Assembly (NCBI GenBank): GCA_016218815.1
Contig: JACRCX010000157.1
Location: forward strand, 1-37,575
DNA: 37,575 bases
Source of the DNA: Deltaproteobacteria bacterium
Lineage (GTDB): Bacteria > Myxococcota_A > Polyangia > DRWM01 > JAAZOP01
Direction: 5' to 3'
The notes under the pieces are model-generated. The model had not been told where the DNA came from and made no database searches. It saw only the letters and a program-made list of their open reading frames with translations. The translations under genes and the position numbers were made by a program. Shown piece by piece: positions 15,747-24,695 of this stretch. Positions within the stretch are counted from its first letter, which is position 1, and each line of letters begins with the position of its first letter.

Positions 15747-16992
15747 CCTGGACGTCCTCCGGCGCGGGATCCGCGAGCTGTTCGCCAAGCGCGAGCGCGG
15801 GGACCTCACCGGGCGGCGCTTCCAGAGTCGGTTGGCGGAGGAGACCGTGGCGTTGTTCCGCGCCGCGGCGCGCGAGGCGGTCAGCGAGGACGAGAGCTTC
15901 CTGGCCCAGCACCACGTGGCGCACAGCCACCTGCGCTTGGCGCGCTCGGTGCTGGAGGAGCCCGAGGAGGAGGCGGTCAGCCTGTTCGTCACGGAGCGTT
16001 CGCTCATCCGGGTCCGGGCGGTGATCCCGCCGTCGGGAGAGGCGGCGCTCGATCCGTACTCGGTCACGCGGGTGGACGTCGTTCCGTTGGGGCACGTCCG
16101 GGCGTTGCGCACGCGACGGGAGATCCGCTGGTCGGAGGTCGCGGCGGGCGCGGTCATCGCGTGCGTCGCCTTCCTGGCCGGTCCCTGGCTCCTGTTCACG
16201 GGCAAGATGATGATCCTGCTGGGCGCGGCGGGGGTCCTGCACGGCCTGCTGCTGCCGGCGACCTGGGTGGAGGTGGAGCTCCGCCCGGCGCCGGACGGGC
16301 CGCCGTTCCGGATCTTCAAGCGGTGGCGCAAGAGCGGACGGGCGGTGCTGGCACGGCTGAGGGGGGCGGGGGAGGGGAACGGGGAACCGGGAATCGGGAA
16401 TGGGAATGGGAATCTGGGAACCAGGAATGGGAACAAGGAACTAGGAGCTAGGAACAAGGAACACGGGACACGGGAAGGAGAACGGGGAACGGGGAACGAT
16501 GAGGCGGACGAGGAGCGGGTGGACGAGGCGGTGAGCGTGGAGGACGGGACCCGGAGGGGAGCGGCGGTGCGGGCACGTCGGGGTGGGGGGCGCCGGACGC
16601 AGGCGCTGCTGGTCGACGACGACGACGCGTTCCGCGAGGCGCTGGTGAAGGTGCTGGGCCGGCGGGACATCGACGTGACGTGCGCGGCGGACGGGGAGTT
16701 GGGGCTGGCGGCGCTGGCGCGGGACGACTTCGACGTCGTCGTGCTGGACCTCGCGATGCCGGGGCTGGACGGGCTGCAGGTCCTGGAGCGGCTGCGCGCG
16801 CGCCGGCTGGAGGTGCCGGTAGTGATGCTCACCGGGCACGGATCGCCGTCGGCGGGGCTGGACGCGATGGACCTGGGGGCCGTCGACTTCCTGCTCAAGC
16901 CCATTTCGCCGGACCGGCTGGCGCTGGCGATCGAGACGGCGGTGAGGCGGGACGGCGGCGGGACGGACGGCGCTCCGCCCGAGCCGGCCTGA
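15739..16992 (+). CDS. Membrane protein fused to a response-regulator receiver by a repeat-encoded linker (417 aa)
   Basis: Residues 1-130 are a charged, mostly helical cytoplasmic region; about 135-178 form two membrane helices (EVAAGAVIACVAFLAGPW, ILLGAAGVLHGLLLPATW); about 211-255 are a Gly/Asn/Arg/Glu linker encoded by the GGGAAC repeat at 16369-16503; about 285-400 are a complete receiver with acidic cluster VDDDDAF, phospho-Asp337 (VVLDLAMPG), Thr in MLTGHG and Lys in LLKP. The linker looks like a repeat array inserted in frame between two originally separate units. The receiver could also be made alone from an in-frame GTG at 16519 that follows AGGAG. The start overlaps the preceding gene by 8 nt and the stop overlaps the next ATG (TGATG). 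The N-terminal part has no recognised family. Confidence 0.72.
   Translation: MTDLDVLRRGIRELFAKRERGDLTGRRFQSRLAEETVALFRAAAREAVSEDESFLAQHHVAHSHLRLARSVLEEPEEEAVSLFVTERSLIRVRAVIPPSGEAALDPYSVTRVDVVPLGHVRALRTRREIRWSEVAAGAVIACVAFLAGPWLLFTGKMMILLGAAGVLHGLLLPATWVEVELRPAPDGPPFRIFKRWRKSGRAVLARLRGAGEGNGEPGIGNGNGNLGTRNGNKELGARNKEHGTREGERGTGNDEADEERVDEAVSVEDGTRRGAAVRARRGGGRRTQALLVDDDDAFREALVKVLGRRDIDVTCAADGELGLAALARDDFDVVVLDLAMPGLDGLQVLERLRARRLEVPVVMLTGHGSPSAGLDAMDLGAVDFLLKPISPDRLALAIETAVRRDGGGTDGAPPEPA
16369..16503 (+). repeat. Degenerate GGGAAC/GGGAATG/CTAGGAAC tandem repeat, copy 2, inside a coding region
   Basis: About 135 nt composed of the same imperfect words as the array at 5096-5229, in the same orientation and similar order (GGGGAAC, GGGAATGGGAA, CTAGGA, ACGGGACACGG, GGGGAAC). 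Here it lies in frame within the receiver-fusion gene and is translated into a Gly/Asn/Glu/Arg-rich linker. Its length need not be a multiple of three for each copy, so changes in copy number would switch the receiver in or out of frame. Confidence 0.9.
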
Positions 16993-18665
16993 TGCCCGGA
17001 CATCCGGCCGGCGACTACCGCAGGCTGCGGCGGAGCCTGGTGCTCCGCATGGCGCTGGTGTCCGTGATTCCGCTGCTCGTGGTCAGCGCGGCGAACTCCT
17101 GGCTCTTCTTCCGGTTGAACCGTGCGATCGTGGTCGACCAGCACGCGCTGTCGCTGCGGCACCAGCGGGAGGCCTTGGAGCAGTTCCTGGCGGCGCGGGA
17201 GGCGGAGCTGCGGGCGATCACCGAGCGGTACACGGTCGCGGAGCTGCGGGGGGGCGAGTTGGACCGGGTCTTCCGGGTCATCCGGCAGCAACCGGAGGTG
17301 TTGAGCGACATCGGGGTGATCGACTCGCGGGGCGACCACGTGCAGTACGTGGGCCCGTTCGATCTGGCGGGGCGGAACTACCGCGACGCGCCGTGGTTCG
17401 CCGAGGTCGTGGAGCGGGGCGTGTACGTGAGCGACGTGTTCCTGGGCTACCGCGGGGTCCCGCACTTCGTCATCGCGGTGCTGCGCCGGGAGGCGGGCGA
17501 CTTCTGGATCCTGCGGGCGACGGTGAGCGCGGACTACTTCGAGCGCCTGGTGAACGTGTCGCGCAGCGGCCGCACGGGCGAGACGTTCATCGTCAACGAG
17601 GCGGGCCTGTACCAGACCAAGGGTGCGCACGGAAGGCTGCTGGAGCCGGCGGGGCTCGGGAAGCCGGCGTGGCACGAAGGCACGCGGGTGGGGGAGGAGG
17701 AGATCGGGGGGACACGGTACCTGGTGACGACGACGTGGCTCGGGCACCCGCGCTGGCTGCTGGTCTATCGCCAGGAGCTGGGCGACGTGTTCGCGCCGCT
17801 ATTCGACGCCTCGCTCCTGGGCATCGGCATCTGGCTCCTGGGAGCGGTGGGCGCGGTGGTGCTGGCGTTGGCGGTGGCGCGCCGGCAGGTGAGGCGCATC
17901 CGGCAGGCGGACCAGGAGAAGGACGCGATGGCCCAGCGGCTGGTGGCCACGGGGCGGGTGGCGGCGGTGGGCGAGATGTCCGCCGGGTTGGCGCACGAGA
18001 TCAACAATCCGCTGGCGACGATCGACACGTTGCGGACCTGGATCCAGGACCTGGGGGGGGCGCGGTCGATCCCGGAGGAGGATCGGCAGGAGATTCTCGA
18101 GTCGGCGGGGAAGATCGGCGAGCAGGTGGCGCGCTGCAAGGTGATCACGCAGGGCCTGCTCAAGTTTTCGCGACGGGTGGACGCGCAGCCGGAGCGGATC
18201 GATGTCGAGGCGTTCCTGGGCGAGCTGTGCGCGGTGGCCCGGGCGCGCGCGCGGGTCGACGGCGTGGCGCTGGACACGGAGTTCGACAAGCTGCCGCCCT
18301 TCGAGTGCACGCCCGCGCACCTGCAGCAGATCGTGATGAACGTGGTGAACAACGCGCTGGACGCGACTGCCGGGCGACCCGGCGCGCGCGTGGTCGTCTC
18401 GTCGCGCCTGGAGGGGGGCCGCGTGGTGCTGCGCGTGCGGGACAACGGGCCTGGGATCCCGCGGGAGAACCTCACGCGCATCTTCCAGCCTTTCTTCACG
18501 ACCAAGCCCGTGGGGCGTGGAACCGGCCTCGGGCTCGCGATATGCTACGGCCTCGTGCAGGAGCTGGGCGGAACCATTGCCGTCGACAGCGCCGCCGGCG
18601 GCGGCACGACCTTCACGATCGCCCTGCCGCAGCGGGCGCCGGACGCGGGCAGGAGCACGCCGTGA
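16992..18665 (+). CDS. dCache-type sensor histidine kinase (557 aa)
   Basis: First helix at about residues 17-42, extracytoplasmic dCache_1-like domain (about 45-265) with the typical YRDAPWFAEVVERGVYVSDV and GYRGVPHFVIAV segments, second helix (about 271-297), short linker, then HisKA with AHEINNPLATID and phospho-acceptor His335, and an ATPase domain with MNVVNNALDA, DNGPGIP, FQPFFTTKP and GTGLGLAI. dCache domains usually bind small anions, amino acids or carboxylates, fitting a role in sensing a ligand related to the TauE/SafE permease (inference). Its start overlaps the receiver-fusion stop (TGATG) and its stop overlaps the next receiver (GTGA), so it sits between two probable partner receivers. 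Confidence 0.92.
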   Translation: MPGHPAGDYRRLRRSLVLRMALVSVIPLLVVSAANSWLFFRLNRAIVVDQHALSLRHQREALEQFLAAREAELRAITERYTVAELRGGELDRVFRVIRQQPEVLSDIGVIDSRGDHVQYVGPFDLAGRNYRDAPWFAEVVERGVYVSDVFLGYRGVPHFVIAVLRREAGDFWILRATVSADYFERLVNVSRSGRTGETFIVNEAGLYQTKGAHGRLLEPAGLGKPAWHEGTRVGEEEIGGTRYLVTTTWLGHPRWLLVYRQELGDVFAPLFDASLLGIGIWLLGAVGAVVLALAVARRQVRRIRQADQEKDAMAQRLVATGRVAAVGEMSAGLAHEINNPLATIDTLRTWIQDLGGARSIPEEDRQEILESAGKIGEQVARCKVITQGLLKFSRRVDAQPERIDVEAFLGELCAVARARARVDGVALDTEFDKLPPFECTPAHLQQIVMNVVNNALDATAGRPGARVVVSSRLEGGRVVLRVRDNGPGIPRENLTRIFQPFFTTKPVGRGTGLGLAICYGLVQELGGTIAVDSAAGGGTTFTIALPQRAPDAGRSTP

Positions 18666-19057
18666 CGGGCCTCTGCGTGCTGTTGGTGGACGACGAGCGT
18701 GAGTTCACGACGGCGCTGACGAAGGTCCTGCGGCGGCGGGGGTTCGAGGTGACGGTCGCGGAGGGTGGAGAGGCGGCGCTGGAGCGCATCGCCGAGCGGT
18801 CGTTCGACGCCGTGGTGCTCGACGTCAAGATGCCGGGCCGCGACGGGCTGGACGTGCTGTCGGAGATCAAGCAGCGCTCGCCGGCGACGGAGGTGATCCT
18901 GCTCACGGGACACCGCTCGGTGGTGGACGAGCGGGACGGGCTGCGCACGGGGGCCGCGGCGTACCTGCTCAAGCCGCATCCGATCCCGGATCTCGTCGCC
19001 CGCATCGAGGCTGCGGCGGTGCGGAGCCGCGCCGCACGGGGCGGGGGCGGGGCGTAG
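18662..19057 (+). CDS. Stand-alone response-regulator receiver (131 aa)
   Basis: A single CheY-like domain: LLVDDE acidic cluster, phospho-Asp54 in VVLDVKMPGRDG, Thr in LLTGH, and Lys in YLLKP. There is no output domain; only about 15 basic/Gly residues follow the fold. GTG start overlapping the kinase stop (GTGA) implies coupled translation and pairing with that kinase. With no DNA-binding part it must act through protein contacts or as a phosphate relay, perhaps on the dikinase-like protein that begins 4 nt later. Confidence 0.88.
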   Translation: MTGLCVLLVDDEREFTTALTKVLRRRGFEVTVAEGGEAALERIAERSFDAVVLDVKMPGRDGLDVLSEIKQRSPATEVILLTGHRSVVDERDGLRTGAAAYLLKPHPIPDLVARIEAAAVRSRAARGGGGA

Positions 19058-19061
19058 GCCG

Positions 19062-21638
19062 ATGTCCTCCCGCGGAGTCCCCGGCCGGTTCCGCCGCGCG
19101 ACGGCCGCCCTGTTCGGGCGGCTATGGCGGCTGCTCCTGACCTTCCTGGAGGTGATCGGGCTGCGCCGGAGCGATCGGCGTGAGACCAGCGTGCAGCTCC
19201 TGCGCTTCAAGCAGTGCTACGCCTCGTTCCGCACGCTGCTGGGTGCGAACCACGACTTCCTCGAGGGCTTGACGGACCTGGAGCAGAAGTTGCTGCGCGC
19301 CGTGCCGGTGGATCCGGCGTTCATCAAGCGCACGGCGGTGCGGCTGGTCGCGGACGTGCACCGCATGCAGGCCAGCCTGAACGCCATCTCCCAGGGTCGT
19401 TACCCGGCGCTGCCGGGTCGCTTGGACGCCATCGGGGCCGCGCTGCACGCGCGGCTGGGCGAGGAATCGGCGGGGGCGGAGCACGGCGGGGCGCTGGTCC
19501 TGCCGCTGGAGGCGATCGGGGCGGGCGATGCGGCCGGCACGGGCGGGAAGATGGCCCATCTGGGCGAGGTCCGGAACAACGTCGGGCTGCCGACGCCGGA
19601 GGGTTTCGCGGTGACGGCCGAGGCGTGCCGGCTGCTGTTCCGCCACAACGGGATCGATGACCTGGTGGAGAAGGAGTACCAGGGTTTCTCCTGCGCCGGC
19701 GGTTCCGGCGAGCTGTCGGAGCGGATCCGGCAGCGGGTGCTGGAAGCGACCGTGCCCGGGCCGCTGCGGGCGGCGATCGCGGGCGCGTATGCGGAGCTGT
19801 GCCGCCGCTGTGGCGGGCCGGTTCGCGTGGCGGTGCGGTCGAGCGCTCCCGGCGAGGACACGGAGCTGTCGTTTGCGGGCCAGTTCGCGACCGTGCTGGG
19901 CGTGGGCGAGGCGGACCTGCTGCCGGCCTATCTGGAAGTGGTGGCCAGCCTGCACGCGCCCGGCGCGGTGCACTACCGGACGGCGATGTGCGCGCTCTCC
20001 GACACGGCGACGATGGCAGTCGGGTTCGTGGCGATGGTGGACGCCGCCGCGGCGGGGGTGGCGTACTCGGTGGATCCGAGCCGGTCGGAATCGCGGGACG
20101 TGCTGGTGCACGCGGTCCACGGGCTCGGGTCGTCGCTGGTGGACGGCAGCGTGCCCGCGGAAGCTCTGTGCGTTTCGGCGCGCGAGCCGGAGCCGCGTGT
20201 GCGGCGCGAGAACGGCGGGGGGACGCCGTGCCTGACGGACGCGGAGGCGGTGGAGCTGGCGCGGCTGGTGCTGGTGCTCGAGGCGCACTTCGGCTGTCCG
20301 CAGGACGTGGAGTGGGCGCTGGACCGGCAGCGGCGGCCGTTCATCCTCCAGTCGCGGCCGTTGCGGCTGGCGGCGGGCGCGGTCGAGGAGGCGCCGCCGG
20401 TGGCGGGGACCGCGGTGCTGCTGGCGGGCGGAGAGGTGGCGTGCCCCGGGGTCGGCACGGGGCCCGTCGTGCACCTGGACGAGAACGGGGATCTGGACGG
20501 GTTCCCGGCGGGGGGCGTGCTGGTGGCGAAGCGGTCGTCGCCGCGTTTCGTGCGGGCCCTGACCCGGGCGGCGGCGGTGGTGACGGACGTGGGCGGGACG
20601 ACGGGTCACATGGCGTCGCTGGCGCGGGAGCTGCGGGTTCCGGCGCTGCTGGGGACGAAGGAGGCGACGGCGCGGCTCCTGCCGGGAACGATCGTGACGG
20701 TGGATGCGGCGCGACGCAGGGTGTACGAGGGCCGGGTTCCCGGGCTGGAGGCGACGGGGGCGGAGGGGCGGGCGGCGGCGGCGCGGGAGGCGCGGGTGCG
20801 GGCGTCGCCGACGTTCCGGCTGCTGGAGCGGGTGGCGGAGGTGGTGGTGCCGCTGCGCCTGTCGGACCCGCGTTCCCCCGACTTCACGGTCGCGGAGTGC
20901 AGGACGCTGCACGACGTGGCGCGCTACATCCACGAGAAGTCGTACGAGGAGATGTTCGGGATGGGGGCGGAGCTGGGGGACTTCCGGGCGGCGAGCTTCA
21001 AGCTGGACGTGTTCCTGCCGATCGACCTGTACGTCGTGGATCTGGGCGGCGGCCTGACGCCGCCCGCGCGCGGGCGCACGGTGAAGCGCCGGCACATCGC
21101 TTCCGTGCCGCTGGCGGCGCTGCTGGGCGGGATGCTCGACCGGGGCATCCCGCGGTTCGGGCCGCGCCCGATCGACGTGAAGGGGCTGCTGTCGATCATG
21201 GCGCGTCACGCGCTGGAGAACCCCGAGGAGGAGCGCACGTTCCGGGACCCGTGCTACGCGATCGTCTCGGATCGCTACCTCAACTACGCCGCGCGGGTCG
21301 GCTACCACTTCAGCGCGGTGGACACGTACTGCGGGCTGACGGCGGACAAGAACTACATCAGCTTCCGTTTCCACGGCGGGGCGGCGGACGAGGCGCGGCG
21401 CAGCCGGCGGGTGGCGGCGATCGCGGCGATCCTGCGGGAGCAGGGTTTCTCGGTGGAGTCCCGGGGCGACCTGGTGACGGCGCGGTTCTCGAAGGCGGAC
21501 CGGGACGCGATCCGGGCGCACCTGGAGGTGTTGGGGCGGCTGTTGCAGTTCATGCGGCAGCTCGACGTGGCGATGGTCGACGACGGGATGGTGGGGCAGG
21601 TGGTGCGGGCGTTCCAGGAGGGGAGGTACCGGCTGTAA
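19062..21638 (+). CDS. PEP-synthase/PPDK-like protein with non-canonical C-terminal domain, paralog B (858 aa)
   Basis: Paralog of 5291-7777. N-terminal about 140 residues are helical, with an amphipathic/hydrophobic stretch near residues 20-35; ATP-binding domain with KMAHLGEVRNNVGLPTPEGF, RSSAPGEDTELSFAGQF and QDVEWALDRQRRPFILQSRPL; swivelling domain with phospho-carrier His516 in GGTTGHMASLAREL, closer to the PEP synthase consensus than paralog A. The C-terminal about 290 residues again lack a recognisable TIM barrel and share with A the blocks FTVAECRTLHDVARYIHEK, DLGGGL, SDRYLNY and GYHFSAVDTYCG, and DKNYISFRFHGG. The start lies 4 nt after the receiver stop, as last gene of the module B operon. 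I read it as an ATP-dependent phosphotransferase or phosphohistidine protein with an unknown acceptor. Confidence 0.85.
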   Translation: MSSRGVPGRFRRATAALFGRLWRLLLTFLEVIGLRRSDRRETSVQLLRFKQCYASFRTLLGANHDFLEGLTDLEQKLLRAVPVDPAFIKRTAVRLVADVHRMQASLNAISQGRYPALPGRLDAIGAALHARLGEESAGAEHGGALVLPLEAIGAGDAAGTGGKMAHLGEVRNNVGLPTPEGFAVTAEACRLLFRHNGIDDLVEKEYQGFSCAGGSGELSERIRQRVLEATVPGPLRAAIAGAYAELCRRCGGPVRVAVRSSAPGEDTELSFAGQFATVLGVGEADLLPAYLEVVASLHAPGAVHYRTAMCALSDTATMAVGFVAMVDAAAAGVAYSVDPSRSESRDVLVHAVHGLGSSLVDGSVPAEALCVSAREPEPRVRRENGGGTPCLTDAEAVELARLVLVLEAHFGCPQDVEWALDRQRRPFILQSRPLRLAAGAVEEAPPVAGTAVLLAGGEVACPGVGTGPVVHLDENGDLDGFPAGGVLVAKRSSPRFVRALTRAAAVVTDVGGTTGHMASLARELRVPALLGTKEATARLLPGTIVTVDAARRRVYEGRVPGLEATGAEGRAAAAREARVRASPTFRLLERVAEVVVPLRLSDPRSPDFTVAECRTLHDVARYIHEKSYEEMFGMGAELGDFRAASFKLDVFLPIDLYVVDLGGGLTPPARGRTVKRRHIASVPLAALLGGMLDRGIPRFGPRPIDVKGLLSIMARHALENPEEERTFRDPCYAIVSDRYLNYAARVGYHFSAVDTYCGLTADKNYISFRFHGGAADEARRSRRVAAIAAILREQGFSVESRGDLVTARFSKADRDAIRAHLEVLGRLLQFMRQLDVAMVDDGMVGQVVRAFQEGRYRL

Positions 21639-21720
21639 GGAGAGGTGGGGAGGCCGGCGGGAGAGGTGGGGAGGCCGGCAGAGGAGAGGTGGAGAGGTCG
21701 GCTGGAGAGGTGGGGAGGGC
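21639..21720 (+). repeat. Four tandem GGAGAGGTGGGGAGGCCGGC units between converging genes
   Basis: Imperfect 20-nt units start at 21639, 21660, 21683 and 21704, with 1-3 nt between them. The array fills nearly all of the gap between the dikinase-like gene (stop 21638) and the converging receiver gene (stop 21728). The plus strand is purine-only in long stretches with GG/GGGG runs and could form G-quadruplexes; it might act as a transcription barrier between the two converging genes. Confidence 0.9.
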
Positions 21721-21727
21721 GTCGGGC

Positions 21728-22123
21728 TCAGCCGCGGGTGCGGGCGGCTTCCCTGGCCAGGCCGGTGTGCTCGCAGCCGTCCTCGATGGCGGCGGTGAGG
21801 TCGTCGACGGAGCAGGGTTTGAGCAGGTAGTGGTCGGCGCCGCCGCGCAGGGCGGCCTGGACGCATTCGACGTCGGCGTGCCCGGTGAGGAGGATGACGC
21901 AGACCTGCGGATCGCGGCGACGGATCGCGGCCAACGTTTCCAGGCCGTCCATGCGGGGCATGCGCAGGTCGAGGACGACGACGTCGAAGCGCTCGCGGCC
22001 GACGGCGGCCAGGGCGGCGACGCCCTCGTAGGCGACCTCGACGTCGAGACCGCGGCGGCGGAGCACCTTGGCCATCGAGTCAACGAACTCGACCTCATCA
22101 TCGGTGAGCAATACGCGCGACAT
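21728..22123 (-). CDS. Stand-alone response-regulator receiver (131 aa)
   Basis: Complete CheY-like receiver: LLTDDE cluster, phospho-Asp52 in VVLDLRMPRMDG, Thr in LLTGHAD, Lys in YLLKP; no output domain. It resembles the receiver at 18662-19057 in length and motifs. The ATG at 22123 is preferred to an earlier ATG at 22171 since GGAGCGGAAG precedes it and the fold begins there. It is transcribed away from the first pyrophosphatase gene, with 169 nt between the two starts. No kinase is adjacent, so it may share one of the two kinases of the island. Confidence 0.87.
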   Translation of the reverse strand: MSRVLLTDDEVEFVDSMAKVLRRRGLDVEVAYEGVAALAAVGRERFDVVVLDLRMPRMDGLETLAAIRRRDPQVCVILLTGHADVECVQAALRGGADHYLLKPCSVDDLTAAIEDGCEHTGLAREAARTRG

Positions 22124-22188
22124 CTTCCGCTCCGGACGGGTGAGTGGAGCACGGTGCAGGGCGGGATGCAACCCCCGGACCGCGTGGT

Positions 22189-22217
22189 TTGACTTCGGGG
22201 CAGGCTTCGTCTAGACG
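22189..22217 (+). promoter_or_regulatory. Candidate sigma-70 promoter of the first pyrophosphatase gene
   Basis: TTGACT (22189-22194) and TAGACG (22212-22217) have a 17-nt spacer, 75 nt upstream of the start codon at 22293. The -35 is one base from consensus, the -10 is weak. It lies in the divergent region shared with the receiver gene. A strong ribosome site, AAGGAGGAGGG, precedes the ATG. Confidence 0.4.
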
Positions 22218-22292
22218 GGCGGCATCCCGAGTTCGCCGGGGCGGCGAAGAATCGGGGTCCGACAAAGGCGGTTCAAGGAGGAGGGAAGGGCC

Positions 22293-24401
<2,109 letters not shown>

Positions 24402-24582
24402 CCGGAAGCGTCCCGGAACGTCGTTCGAGGCCCCCGGCGACGGCCCACAACGTGGTCGGATGCAACACTCCACGGGCCGGTGACGGCGATGCGGTCGGCG
24501 TTGACTTCGAGCCGCGGATGGCGGGCGAGGGTCCCGGCGGGCGGGGATGGCGGCGAGCGGGCGCCGTCGAGGGCGGCAACGC

Positions 24583-24611
24583 TTGACATTCCGCCTGCAT
24601 GGGCGCACGGT
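24583..24611 (+). promoter_or_regulatory. Perfect -35 box upstream of the second pyrophosphatase
   Basis: TTGACA at 24583-24588 lies in the 294-nt gap between the two pyrophosphatase genes, but no good -10 hexamer follows at 16-18 nt (CACGGT at 24606). It may be a weak or activator-dependent promoter. The rest of 24402-24582 shows no further gene or clear terminator. Confidence 0.25.
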
Positions 24612-24695
24612 CCGGGGAAATCGGGGGCGGGCTTTCGGATGGGATGACCGGCGCACGGGGCGGCCGGCGGCAAGTCGCAGAAAGGGAGGTCCACG

